From Kalaharituber pfeilii (Eukaryota; Ascomycota; Pezizomycetes; Pezizales; Pezizaceae): DNA of 64,000 nucleotides. Made by a program: the position numbers and the translations under genes. The notes beneath the pieces were generated by a model that was given only the letters and a program-made list of their open reading frames with translations, ran no database searches and was not told the DNA's origin. The stretch spans positions 186,001 to 250,000 of the forward strand of contig WHUZ01000020.1 of assembly GCA_015179045.1 (NCBI GenBank). The letters run 5' to 3'. Within the stretch, counting starts at the first letter, position 1, and the number at the start of each line of letters is the position of its first letter. This document shows positions 13,801 through 25,404 of the stretch, piece by piece.

Positions 13801-14935
13801 AACGCTACTTCCTGCACACCGTCCACACTATCCATGCTGGCGCTGGCACACAGCAGCGATCCCCCGCGGGCGTAGAGCCCTGGCCAGTATGCCCGCCTAC
13901 GTGCTGCGTTGGGTGAGCTGTAGGGCGCGCTTTCTGCCCCTTTCCCCCCTTCGCACCCTCCCCACCAGCACGCACACATAAAGCCCGCTCGTGGCGCCCC
14001 CCCCCCCCAACTGATAAGCCCAACTGAAGAGACGTTTATGTAAGCTACAGAGGTACTAATAGGCACTGATAGCAACGTAGCGCAGGCCCCCACAGATACC
14101 ACATTTGACACGGTGCAAACCGTTTGCAGCCCGCAGCCCTGTTCTCAGCGCCAAGCACACAAAAAGTTATCTGTGACACGGACGATCCCGGCTGCCCTGC
14201 CAAGCGTACAGTCACTGTTTTGCACAACTTAAGCCAGCATGACAGCAGCGGGCAATTTCCTGGTATCGCGAAATTCAACCGTTATCGGACTGTAAGGGGT
14301 GGCATTTCTATTTGGACCCAGGCACATCGCGATCGATCAAGGCATATATCATAGCAATACTGGATCGGTGATCCGTTGCTTGCAAATTCCGAACCAGCCT
14401 TGGAACACCGGATGCCTGTCTGGTGTACCTGATCGCCGGATTCGGGGCATATCTCGAGCAAATGCTGGAGGATTGCTCTCTATTTATTGCCTGAGTACAG
14501 TGCAACGGGTGCAGAATTGCGCAAGTACGAAATCTTATATATGCCGTCTTCGGGCAGGAGAGAAAAAAATCAGGAAAGAGGAAACGGCTCGACAATACGA
14601 GAGCGTCATATTTGCTCAATCTGCTGTCAGCCTAGCTAGCGGTATCTATAGCTACACGACCGCAGAATCGGCAGTCCGTGAAGGCATCGGCCTGAGGGAA
14701 TGTATAGGGCACGGTTCAGGCAATGGATCATGAAGCAGCATGTCTTTCATTCATGTTGTTTCCTTGATTTCCTTGATTGCTGGAGCTGCTGAATTGATTA
14801 AAGCCAATTCAACATACAGAGTACAGTGCGTATATTGCGTTTGTCAGTGAAGGTGGAATCCATCAATAGCGAAAGCGGAGTATATTAGTTTTTCTTTTTT
14901 CTTTTCCTTTTTCTTTTTTCTTTCTGTGCAGGGCT

Positions 14936-14995
14936 AGGCTGGGGTGGGTGGGGGTGGGGGGGAGGGGGGGAGGGGGGGAGGGGGGCGCTTGTGCT
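14936..14995 (+). repeat. G-rich low-complexity tract
   Basis: Successive runs of five to seven G, separated by single T or A, fill this block and meet the simple G-quadruplex pattern. It sits in the non-coding region between frq and LST7. Confidence 0.8.
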
Positions 14996-15524
14996 GTGCC
15001 CCTTGCCCACCTTGCTTCGTGTTCGCGTCGGCGGGAGGGTGGGTAGTCTCGTAAGGAGGGGGGGTGGGGAGGCTTCTTACTGGTTGGGAGGTCTCTCATA
15101 GTCTGGGTGGTGCCAAGAGAGTGTTGGGTAATCAGTTCTGGGTTACGAGAACAAGTTCTTGCGAGGGGGGAGGGTCTCAGTTTACTTGCGTCTTTGAATT
15201 CCTGGGCGCTCCCTTTTCTGCAAGCGTTCGGCTAACGCTGACATTTTGCGCTATCGCTGGGATGTTTTGTCGGATAATTCCCTGCGGCATGTGCCATCGG
15301 AGCGATGTTTCGTTTCGTGCGCCGGAGCCAGCGTATCACAGCGCTGCCCGAGGCAACTGCAATTGTTGGCCGACGCAATTGCGGTCGGCTGGACATGTTG
15401 CTCTGTCTGCTGCGCTGCTGTCTCCTGTGCTGCTGGGCTGCTGTCCGCCGCCCTCTCGTCCGCCTGCCTGCTGCCCGCAGCCCGCAGCCCGCAGCCCGTT
15501 GTCCGTGCAGCGCTGCACTGCACT

Positions 15525-15597
15525 CGAGCTGCTGCTGCCGCTGCTGCTGCCGCTGCTGCTGCTGCTGCTGCTCGCCAGCCAGCCAGCCAGCCAGAGG
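15525..15597 (+). repeat. CTG/CTGCCG and CCAG tandem repeats
   Basis: A trinucleotide tract of CTG with interspersed CCG is followed directly by about four CCAG tetramers. The long ORFs predicted across it in several frames are consequences of the repeat and are not supported as genes. Confidence 0.8.
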
Positions 15598-16179
15598 AGG
15601 CCAGGCGACAGCCAGGCCGGAATGCGTGGGCCGCTGCCATACAGGGCGTGCGACTGAAACAAGAGGCAGGCCGAAGCCGACCTACCGCGCACTGCAAGTA
15701 TGTAAGCAGCGCCAGGCGTCCTGCGCCCAGCGCCTGGCCTGGCCTGCCCTGCCTGATGTGCTGTCCGACCTTGATTGCCCAACCAGACAACCAGACAAGT
15801 ACAAACTTGTAACCCATCACTGCCCAGCTACGCGATTGGTGCCCAAGCGGAGCACGAGCACGCACACGTGCCCATGCCACATCTCTCTTCGCCGTGATTG
15901 CTCGGATTGAGTCACTCTAATGCCGCCAGTCTCCGGCCGTAGCCCGCGGCCGTCCTGGGAATTATGTCCATTTGCTCACCTCCTCTTCTCTCTCTGTCCC
16001 TGCAACTTGGTTAATCGACACTCGACTTCCCCCTCCCCCCCCACTTCCCTAGGCCTCACTTGTTATCGATAACGAAGCACTGATCTACAGGGGCCACCAC
16101 GCTTGCATTCGGTCGGTTCCATTGGCCCAGCCACGGCCCACAACCACTCACCTCCCACCGCGGCCCCGGCAGCCTCAAT

Positions 16180-18107
16180 ATGAACTTCATTGTATGTATC
16201 GAATTGCTCGCCCAGGCTTCCCCCCCCCCCCCCACACACACACACACGTCAAGTAGTCTCCTGGTGAAACCTTTTCTGTTTACCCAGCGTTAAACAATTA
16301 GAGCTATTTACCCCTCTGGACGCCCCTTGCTGACTGTTGTGGCTAGGTCTCGTTGGCACACTTTTGTGAGGTCCACGGCCCCACTTCCATTTTATGCACA
16401 CAGGTGCTGCCACCGGAGTGCTCTATATGTGATGCAGCAGACACAGGCACAGAAGTCGATGCAGCTACACCTCAGCCCAGTTCGACATCACAGTCTAGAG
16501 CGGGAGAAGATTTCGAAGGGAGCGCAGGTGGCTTGCTGCCATCACAAACGGCTACCCCTCGACCATTGACGCCCCGAGGAAGCCGAAATGCCAACTCCAT
16601 CTCGTCCGACTCCTCTTCATCCCTGTCATCCCCCATGGAAACTCCTCCGGCATCACCTCGGAGTCCAGCGCTAACTAGCTCTTCTCTGCCCTCCTCGGCT
16701 GTTGGATCTGGGATCGGATCATACACAAGCACAGTTACATCAGGTGGATCATCGTCGACGGAGACATGCAGAAACTGCTGTATAAGTTTGCCGAAAAGTA
16801 TTGGAGAAAAGCTGCAAGGTAGTGGCAGCTCGGACCCACCACGAGCTGGTGACAAAAACTCTCCCAAGCCCTTACCCCCGGTCTTACGAACACGCGAGCT
16901 TGTTCCTGGGCATGCTCCTGAAGATCTCAGTCAATTTGGATCAGGATGGAATGACGACAACATCAAAGATTCACAACTGGACCAGAGCAAGGAACAGCAT
17001 AACTTAGACATATCGGGGAGCTCCCACAATCACCCCAGTCCTGCCTCATGCACGGCATCGGAGACGAGCTCACAGCCCTCAAAGCTGACACAACCACGCT
17101 TTGGAAACATCCCTCCGCGATCTTCAGCCTCGTCCTCACTCAATTCTGATAATGAGGATAGCGTGGACTCGGATGCGAAGGATCTTGCATCCTCAATTCC
17201 AATTCCACCCACTAATAGTAATGCCAATGGCAATGGCAATGGGCGAATCCCCCATAGCCACTATATCACCTACCTCTCTACAAGAGCTCCTTCTACTGCA
17301 GAAAGCTTCTCTATGCTCCGTCAGTCCTGTATTCGTAGTTTATCATGCGAACTTCTTCCAGCTCAAACTGGTCCCGTCTTGTTCGGGGACCGGGCTTCTG
17401 GATACACGATTGCTTACATCTTCCGAATTGCTGACCCCAAAGCCCGCGGCGGTAAGCGTTCATACTCCCTCCTCTGCATATGCCCTGAGGAAAAGCTTCT
17501 TGTCCCGAGCTGGCAATACGTCGTGGGCACATTTGAGGGCTTGGTTCAGCGGATCAAGGGCTTTGCAGCGTTGAAGAATGCAAAGGACAAAGCTGCTGCC
17601 GCAAAGACTAGCCCTACGAATTTGCCTGCTACTGCTGGGTCTGGAGGGACCTTGAGCGGCCGTATTGGCGGTGTCACTGGGCCAGAAGGCTTCCTTCGTC
17701 GCAGAGACGGCGTCGGAAGCGCAAAGGGTCTTCCAGAGCTGGTTGGTAAGGAAGACTTGTTTGTGGAGATCCATGCATGCTTTGTGAAGTTGCTCGCCGG
17801 TCTTGTAAGGCGCTATGGATACCTCCTAGCAGCGGGCGCAAGTGCGGGGAGGCTGAGTTCACTTGCCGGGGTCCAGAACGGGGAGCAAGCTGGTCGAAAT
17901 GGTAATGGGGCTGATTGGACGAAAAATAAGAGCATGGCGGCCCAGGGTGGAGTTGGTCCGAATAGTAGTGTATATCGAACCAATCTAATTGTGGATGGAG
18001 GATCGCCAGCGACCAGAGTGTCTCGGAGCATGAGCACTGACGGAAGAGTCGGCACTACTGTAGATACGGGGATGCGAGTGATGGCTACTGCTGGTGGGAT
18101 TTCTTAA
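16180..18107 (+). CDS. Folliculin/Lst7 family protein (TORC1 pathway)
   Basis: Lst7 is the fungal folliculin. With Lst4 it acts as GTPase-activating complex on the Rag GTPase Gtr2 at the vacuole, signalling amino acids to TORC1. The gene has a 12-nt first exon (16180-16191, M-N-F-I) and a large second exon (16347-18107), giving about 590 residues. The join yields MNFIVSLAHFCEVHGPTSIL, the folliculin signature (human: ALCHFCELHGPRTLF). Next come a Cys pair (CSIC), a Ser-rich linker, a second Cys cluster (CRNCC), then the longin-domain block around THYLSTRAPS, MLRQSCIRSLSCELLPAQTG, VLFGDRASGYTIAYIFRIAD, RSYSLLCICPEE and WQYVVGTFEGLVQRI. The C-terminal third is weakly conserved and Gly/Asn-rich. 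A DENN domain is not obvious, as in short fungal Lst7. The start is decided by the family N-terminus, because the second exon alone has no ATG there. Confidence 0.9.
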
Positions 18108-18741
18108 TCTGGTTCTTATATTTATCGAGGAATCGGAATAGTGGGTTGCTGCGTCGCCTTAACCATTCATACACTCCTGTTTGTTTAAGCTTATTCTGGG
18201 TTGCCACATACGTCGTAGCTTCCTTGCGACATTACCTTCTCCTTCATTTCTTGTCTGAGTGTTGGGGGTGGTCATCTGACGAGATGCTGTTGGATATGTG
18301 TGGGGGCTATTGTCGTGTTAACTAACATACCATCCCCGCAGTATTATGTTCCATCCAAGATCTCTATTAATTCCCCCGCTTTCTTTCTTTTCCGTCTTGG
18401 TTATCTCGGTGAATTGATATTTTTGGATGATTTGGGAAAAAGTTTTTCTTTGTGCTAACTACCCGGCTTGATGAAAAATAACCGAAAACGAAACAAAATG
18501 CTGATTTATTTTACCGGTGTTACTGGTTTTTTCTATTCAAAATAATACCATCATGACTTGATACCTTGTCCTGCAACCTGTTACGTTCCTGCTTAAAATT
18601 AAAAAAGGAAAAAAAAAATTCAAATAGAAATAAAAAGCAAAAAGTAAGTATTAGAGTCATCAAAAAGTGATCATATTGAAACGCCCATAATAACCTTTTA
18701 CACCTTTCCCCCAACCATTAAAATAACGTATATAAAAATCT
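18108..18741. other. Convergent 3' intergenic region, LST7 / prefoldin 6
   Basis: No gene is seen here. The stretch is A/T-rich towards the right and probably holds the two 3' UTRs. Confidence 0.6.
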
Positions 18742-19566
18742 CTACACGGTCAACGAAGCCTTTGCAGCACCAGGGCCCACACCACCAGTAGCACCGCTTT
18801 GTAATTGCGTTTGTATCTGTATGATCTGTATTGCGTACATGTCTGTTAGCTTTTGACTTCTATCCTGATGAAGTAGTCCCAACTGTAACCCTTTATAAGA
18901 TAAGATGGGGATATATTGTACGCACCTCAATCCTCTTCTTCTCGCTCTTCTCCTCTAGGTCCTTTAATTGCCCCTCAATGCGTTTTCTATCAACCCCCCG
19001 CACCCACGCGGCGCATCTATAGTTAGTGATGCGCCTGTACTGAACAAAAGCAACCTGTCGACGTGCATGTGGAGGTAATGGCGAGGGAAAGAACATAACC
19101 TTTCACTTACATCTCCGAGCTGATATACTCCAGCCTCTTGTCGACGTTCAAGGCGGCCTCGTCGCGGTCTTGCTTGAGTAGGACGGGGCCGATGAGCTTG
19201 TAGATGTTGGCGGTCGGGGCAAGGGTGGAGAATTCCTTTATTTTTTGCAGGCGTGGGTTAGCGGGAGGTGGCCGGAGTCTAAACTCCAGTCACGCTGATG
19301 TGCGAGGAGGAAGGGGGTGGGGGTGGATGTGGTATGGCGGGGTACTTTTTTCACGACCTCGTTTTCTTGGAGTTGCGAGTCAAGTTTCTGGCGGGCGGTA
19401 ATGACGTCGGCGAGGTCTGTTGTGGGAACGGTGAGCGTGAGATTTTAGGATTGATAGATAATCAGTAGAGGGAGGATCTGGGTAAGGGTAGGTGGGGATA
19501 CGGGCCTTTTTGGATTGTTTGGTATTCAGAGGTGAGGTTTTGGAGGGTCGAGGCTAGGTCGGCCAT
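18742..19566 (-). CDS. Prefoldin subunit 6 (beta-type, Yke2/Gim1 family)
   Basis: Prefoldin subunit 6 is a beta subunit of the hexameric co-chaperone that hands unfolded actin and tubulin to the CCT chaperonin. Five exons are placed on the minus strand: 19566-19506, 19416-19346, 19235-19111, 18986-18926 and 18864-18742, totalling 146 residues. Family blocks are MADLASTLQNLTSEYQTIQK, ITARQKLDSQLQENEVVKK, then NIYKLIGPVLLKQD in the beta hairpin region, VDKRLEYISSE, and the C-terminal coiled coil EGQLKDLEEKSEKKRIE. The C-tail is slightly long and Gly/Ala-rich. The first junction is awkward. The conserved QK-DLAD join and frame require an intron beginning GCCCGT after AAAAAG, a GC donor with a poor consensus. 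The other four junctions are ordinary. VPS4 starts divergently 847 bp away. Confidence 0.88.
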
Positions 19567-20413
19567 GGTGGGGTAGGGGAGGTGGGGTAGTTTGGGACGC
19601 AAAGAGGGTCAAACTAAGTAGCTTGGGGGCGGGCCGGTGCCGTGGATTCGAAGGGGGATGAATAACGGTGGCCGGTCGGGACGTTTGATGCCGTGATATC
19701 TCTGATCGTGGTGGTGATACTGTTACCCTTGGTGGAGCACGAATGCCAAGACTTGCGCTCCACCTGCGAAGGGCTGCAGGTAGTTTTCGAAACCTCTGCA
19801 ATTGACTCTCCTCTTCTTGCCTGGGGGCTTTTGCGACCGCAAGGGCAATTTGGTACTCTGAATATCCATGTCTGCTGATTTGTAACATTTTGTAACATTC
19901 TCCTTCGCAATCAGCGAGCGCCCCCCATTCAGCCAAGCGTCGCCTTGTGTCCCTCCCTGCGTTTCACCCAGCTACATCATCATCAACCACCAATCACCAA
20001 TCACCCGGCCTTTCTGCACCCAAACAGCTACACAGCTGGAGCTTGGCTCAACTTACCCTGTTCTTAGTCCGTGTCGACAGTGCCTTTCTTCACCACATTG
20101 AGTACTTGTCATCCCAACCAACTTACTCAACCTCAAACCCTCCCCTCTCCCCTCCACGCAAAACCACAACCACAGCTCATCACATCTACCGGGGGGCTCA
20201 CCATTTACTCAACGGTCGTCAAGGGTCCCTATCACCTCTACCCCTAACAGTCAGCAATAAACGATTCGTCGTCGTCTTCGCCTTCTTGACAATACACCAG
20301 AGCAGCAAGCAAGCGAGCTTCCCGTACGTGTCTGCTAGAACCCACCAAACACATTTCAACCTACTGCTACACAGGCCTCACTACCAATCTGTATCCGGGG
20401 GACCGCGATCAAA
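19567..20413. promoter_or_regulatory. Divergent promoter region, prefoldin 6 / VPS4
   Basis: This is the 847-bp interval between two start codons on opposite strands. It is C/A-rich on the VPS4 side and contains no supported ORF. It should include both promoters and 5' UTRs, as inferred from arrangement. Confidence 0.5.
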
Positions 20414-22287
20414 ATGTCCCAAACAGATTTCCTTGGGTAACTCTACCTCCTTCACCGTCCCCCTCCATATTCATCACACAGAGACAGAAAAAGCAAAATA
20501 AACAAAACCAAACAAAAACCAAGAAAAAACAGAAAACAAAACATAATCAAAGTTTGTTAGTCATATGGATGAATATGTGACTGATTGGAGAGGATAATCA
20601 CAGCAATGCCATCTCGATAGTCAAAAAAGCCATCGAGCTCGACCAGGCCCAAGAATACGAGAAGGCCTACGATCAATATTATAATGCGTTGAACTACTTT
20701 TTGTTGGCAATAAAATGTACGTCACGTTTCACTTAATGGTCTTTCACTGCCCTTCATAATTATTGCGAGACGATGACTGATATGCCAACTCTCTCGTGTG
20801 GTAAACCTCAATAGGGGAAAAAAATGCCAAATCCAAAGAAGTCATCCGTGCCAAAGCCGGCGAATACATGGAGCGCGCGGAGAAGCTCAAGGAGTACCTC
20901 AGCAACGATGACAAGGGTCGAAACAACAAGAAGACTGCGATGGGGGCGAATGGGGCGGGTGGTGCGAAGGGGGGAAGAGTAAGTACGTTGGTCTCAAAAG
21001 TATTATTATTGCTTTCAACTCTTCTCCGTTCTTCATAGAAGATGAAGGGGCGCTCGCGAAAATGCGATTTGAAGTGTGAGCGTGAGCGTACTCGGAATTG
21101 TGCTGTATGTGCTTTTTGATTTTTTGATTTTGCCCTGTGTTTTTGTGCGAAGGGGATGAGCAATGGCTAACGAGGAGGGAGGTTGATAGAACGTTGTTGG
21201 GGAACAATAGCGATGACGACGATAGCACGAGTGCCGATGATAAGAAGCTACGGGGTGCCTTAGCTGGTACGTTTTATGATCTACTCACCTCACTGATATC
21301 TATCTGCTTGATGGCAAAGCTAACATATTCCAACGACTAGGCGCCATTTTAAGCGAAAAGCCCAACGTACGATGGGAAGACGTTGCCGGTCTCGAAGGTG
21401 CCAAAGAAGCCCTCAAAGAAGCCGTGATCCTCCCGATCCGCTTCCCTCATCTCTTCGTCGGCAAACGAAAACCATGGAAGGGTATCCTCCTATACGGCCC
21501 CCCCGGAACCGGTAAATCCTACCTCGCCAAAGCCGTGGCAACTGAAGCAAACAGCACATTCTTTTCCGTCAGCTCCAGCGACTTGGTTAGCAAATGGATG
21601 GGTGAGAGTGAGCGCCTCGTAAAACAGCTATTTGCGATGGCAAGGGAGAATAAACCGTCAATTATATTCATCGATGAGGTGGATGCGCTGTGCGGGACAA
21701 GGGGGGAAGGTGAAAGCGAGGCGTCGAGGAGGATCAAAACGGAGATGCTAGTGCAGATGGACGGTGTGGGACAGGACTCGTCCGGGGTGCTGGTGCTGGG
21801 GGCGACGAATATACCTTGGCAGTTGGATTCGGCAATAAGAAGACGCTTTCAGCGAAGAGTGCATATCGCACTCCCGGACTTGCCGGCGAGAATCAAGATG
21901 TTTCAGTTGGCGGTAGGGAACACGCCTTGTGAGTTACAAGCGGAAGATTATAGAATGCTGGGCTCGATGACGGAGGGGTACACGGGGAGCGATATATCGA
22001 TTGCGGTGCAAGATGCATTGATGCAGCCAGTCAGGAAGATTCAGACGGCAACGCACTACAAGAGGGTTAAACGGGTGGATGGGAAAATTGGGTGGATCCC
22101 GTGCTCGCCGGGAGACGAAGGAGCCAGGGAGATGAGTTGGACGGAGGTGAGCGGCGATGAGCTGGTGGAGCCGCCGTTGACAGTGAAGGATTTCATGAGG
22201 GCGGTCAAGAGCGTGAGGCCGGCGGTGAGCGCGGAGGATGTGAAGAAGAGCGAGGAGTGGACAAAGGAGTTTGGGAGTGATGCGTAG
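20414..22287 (+). CDS. VPS4: Vacuolar protein sorting-associated AAA ATPase Vps4
   Basis: Vps4 is the AAA ATPase that disassembles ESCRT-III during multivesicular-body formation at endosomes. Five exons fit with consistent phase: 20414-20436, 20604-20716, 20815-20978, about 21182-21266, and 21341-22287, giving about 443 residues (yeast Vps4 is 437). The N-terminal MIT domain reads MSQTDFLG, then [20 protein letters not shown] and [19 protein letters not shown] charged linker leads into [20 protein letters not shown]. The AAA module has Walker A GPPGTGKS (about residue 180), the pore segment [14 protein letters not shown], Walker [12 protein letters not shown], sensor ATNIPWQLD, and the arginine-finger block [14 protein letters not shown]. 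The C-terminal helix region ends the protein. The third intron (203 nt) is longer than its neighbours, and the acceptor at 21181 is the least certain junction. Confidence 0.95.
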
Positions 22288-22778
22288 TGGTTTTAGAGGT
22301 ATGGCGGCAGGGCAGGACGTTTATTGTATGAAAGTGGTTTGGGGATGGAGGGGTATTAGGTTTGGATGCGATCTGGGGTAGTAGGTTTGTTATTAACTTG
22401 GCCTTTTTTTCTTTTTTTTCTTTTTTTTTATATATATATTTTTCTCCGGTTACTCCGAAATATGATTTTGATTTTGATGTGATGTATATGTTATGCGGAG
22501 AATGAATGGAATGAGCTAAATGATGCGTTTTTTTTAAATCATGAGTTACTAATATTTTTGACTACCTTACTTCATAATATACATAAGAACCATGGTTTTT
22601 TTGGCTGATTTGAAGCATTTGAGATATAGCAACTCGAAAAGAAAAGTTATATGTCGTGATAATGACATTCATACGCTTTAGAATAGCACAGGATATCGAC
22701 GTCACTCATTTTCTTCATCCCCATAACCCTCTCTTAGATCACAAGATTGTTGGTTCCTTTTTCAGGTTCCCAAATACT
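22288..22778. other. Convergent 3' intergenic region, VPS4 / CREG-like gene
   Basis: No gene is visible. The stretch is T-rich around 22400-22445, then A/T-rich, as expected for two 3' UTRs facing each other. Confidence 0.6.
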
Positions 22779-23581
22779 TTATAGCTCCTCCTCCCCAGTG
22801 ATTTTCTGCACCTTTAGGCCTTCCTTCACTTCCTCATCTGTCAATTTTACTTCCACCTTCTCGCCCACCTGAAATCCCTCCCAACCCTCCTCCGTAACTC
22901 TCCTCACGTCCTCCTCCCTCAACTTGACTCCTCTCCACGTCTCGAGGGGCACCCACCCGACCCACGCTACGTTCCCGAACCCGCCGATCCAGAATACCCC
23001 TTCGACCTCCATCTCGACCCACTGGCTTTCATGCACGGGCTTATTCCCGGGGACCCACCATCTGGCGTCAGGGTGTCTTTGCAAAAAGCACTTTTGGAGC
23101 GCATTGGTGTCGGTGTCGGTTGGTATGGACTTTAGGTGGCCGATGAGGGCGAGGCGGGGTGAGGAGGCTTTTGCGGGCTCGGCGTGCACGGACAGCGAGA
23201 TGGGGGAGCCGACGAGGACGTTGTGGAAGGTGGTGGAGATCGGGAGGGAGATGAGGGTGGGGTTTCCGGGGGTGGAGACGGGGGGATGGGAGAACGAGGA
23301 GCAGTCGGAAAAATAATGCGGGAGGCCGAGGGGGTGGGAAGAGACGGATTGAGGCGGGGAATGTGGGTTGTTAGGGCTAGGTGGGGGAGGTCGGAGGGGA
23401 AGATGGTGGAGAGGGTGGCGACGGAGGTAGTGTGTAGGAGGAGGCGCGCAGAGTAGGCGGCTTGTTCGAGGGTCGGGATGTTGTGTTGGGTGGATGGGGC
23501 GGCGGAGTCTAGAGTGGGGATGGGAGAGGCGGAAGTGAGGGCGAGGAGGAGGGCGGTGAGGATGGTGATTTTGCCGAACAT
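22779..23581 (-). CDS. CREG-like secreted protein (FMN-binding split-barrel fold), with apparent frameshift
   Basis: The product resembles cellular repressor of E1A-stimulated genes (CREG), secreted or lysosomal-type proteins with a pyridoxamine-phosphate-oxidase-like split-barrel fold. The start MFGKITILTALLLALTSASP is a clear signal peptide. It is followed in the same frame by EQAAYSARLLLHTTSVATLS and STIFPSDLPH. The rest of the family pattern is in another frame: GLPHYFSDCSS, GNPTLISLPISTTFHNVLVG, KASSPRLALIGHL, KCFLQRHPDARWWVPGNK, SQWVEMEVEGVFWIGGFGNV and WVGWVPLETWRGVKL, to the stop at 22779. No GT-AG intron can bridge the two. A one-base change in the G/C run at about 23330-23334 would make one frame of about 267 residues. 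It is therefore either a sequencing error or a recent null allele. Confidence 0.78.
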
Positions 23582-25404
23582 TGTAAGCGTAAGCTAGCAG
23601 TGTATGTGTGTATGTCAATTGACGTTCGCGGATATCGAAAAGATTCGAGCTGCCTCTTGAGCCACTTTTTATTTATTATATATCGTTGGGGGCAGCTCAC
23701 TTACCAGCCGCCCTTCCCCTGATCAACCTTTCCCCACACTGCCGCCTCCTTTCGCTTATCACCAACTTCAGCTCTAGTCTGTCTAGCACATGCCAACCAT
23801 GCATAACAATGTACGAATAAAGTTAGGATATCATGCCTATGCTATGTCCCAGGTCTAGTTTCCTAGATCCGTTGATAAGGATAGGAACTTGCAGATCGGG
23901 GGGCTTGGAGCTAGGACAGATTTGGGGTTATCAGATCATGTCTAAGTAATGTATGTTAGCTTCGTTGGGGGTGACGTTTGCATGATAGTCTGGTTTGGAC
24001 ACAGGGTGGAGGGGAGATTTTTTGGACTGGGAGATAGATGGGAGTAAGGGTAAGCAAGTATGAATAGTGAGAGTGGGGAGAAGTGTGGGAGTGTGGGGGG
24101 GAAGGATAGGTTGGGATTTTGGTGCGCTCGTAGAGTGCCCTAGGGGCTTGGTATGAGACTAGGATTTTGGCTTCTGATGAGTGAGATTTGGTTTAAGATA
24201 GGAAGGCTGTTGACCATTACTACTGCTACTACTTATTTAGGTAGTAACTGTACTCTATGTAACACCGAGAACTATAGTGCGTGGCTACTTGTAGAGTACA
24301 TACTCATCCATCTAGTCTCGTAGCCAGCCATCCATCTACATACAGGGCTTTGCTTTGCGCTTGACCTCGGATATGTACTGTATCTCATAAGCAGCCTCAC
24401 TTTTGGAAACTTACGCGTATGGAACGTTTGACGGTCCCGGTCCCGTCCGGTCTGGGGCAGTGTGAATGAGGAGTGAGGAAGAAAGGAAGCCTGATTAAAA
24501 TAAGGCGAAACGGAAACCCCAATAATACAATAAAGAGGTGGTTAAGTAAGCTTTTGGTCACGACGACGACCAAGCACGACGGCATGTAGGTGCCGTGAAT
24601 GTTTCCCCGATGAATGAAAAGGATGCAAATTTATCCCAAAGAGTCTTGGGGCACGAGAAAACAAAAAATCCAAGTTACCAAAAACTTTGACTGCGATTTT
24701 TCTTCTATGTATTCCCTAAATGCAAGATTTTTCTTCTTTCTTCAACCTAATATATACTTTCCCCCCCCAAAACCCCCCTCTCACTTTGCATTTTTCCGCA
24801 CACAACCACAACGCCTTTGCACAACCTTTGCTTGGCCCCATGCAACTGTACCGTACTGTATATATCTTGTTGTAGATCACCCAATATTGTCAAAAATGAT
24901 GATGAATGGTAATGGGTAGATAAGAAAAGAAAAAAGAGATGAAAAGGAGAAAGAAAAAGTTTATGTATAAAATTCAAGAATATAAGGGAATTAAAGGAAA
25001 GAGAAAATGTATAAAATTTAGAAATGTAAGGAAATTTAGTCAAAGGAGGAGGAAAAAAAGGGAAGAACCCCCCCCTCAAAGCCCTAAACGGAAACAATCA
25101 AAAAGTGACCGTAGTCAACCACCACCAAAAGGAATACAACTCATAACACATGATGGGGAAGAGGACGCACAAGACAGTGCGGTAAGGGCCAAGGGAAAAA
25201 ACAAAAACAATTACACCGAAAAATTAAATAACCCATCGTAAGGCTATGTATGCACAACCGTAAAATGCGCCCAATGCCATAAAAAGCCGGAGTAGGCTTT
25301 CACCCAACACAAAAACACACATGATACTACAGTAGAGAAAAAACGTGAATGGAAAGGCAAAATCAAAAAATGGACAATTATCATGAAGTTAAATATCCAT
25401 TTCT
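23582..25404. other. Intergenic region between CREG-like 5' end and phosphatase 3' end
   Basis: No supported gene lies in these 1.8 kb. The left end should carry the CREG-like promoter (a TATATA-like run lies near 23674). The right part is A-rich (about 24900-25060) and should carry the phosphatase 3' UTR. Confidence 0.55.

Larger units (their letters stand above)
10836..16179. promoter_or_regulatory. Long divergent upstream region of frq and LST7
   Basis: This 5.3-kb stretch lies between the start codons of two divergently transcribed genes and holds no recognisable gene. It contains several GATC-cored motifs of the kind bound by White Collar type GATA factors (about 11758, 11807, 11824, 13245, 14332, 14362). 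It also has a poly-A run at about 13497-13522, a G-rich block at 14936-14995, and CTG/CCAG tandem repeats at about 15525-15597. It probably contains the frq light and clock elements, long 5' leaders and the LST7 promoter. These roles are inferred from position. Confidence 0.5.

Noticed and set aside
15246..15910. Overlapping ORFs of about 150-210 codons on both strands
   Set aside because: They are open in several frames at once because of CTG and CCAG repeats, encode Cys/Leu/Ala/Gln runs and contain no conserved block.
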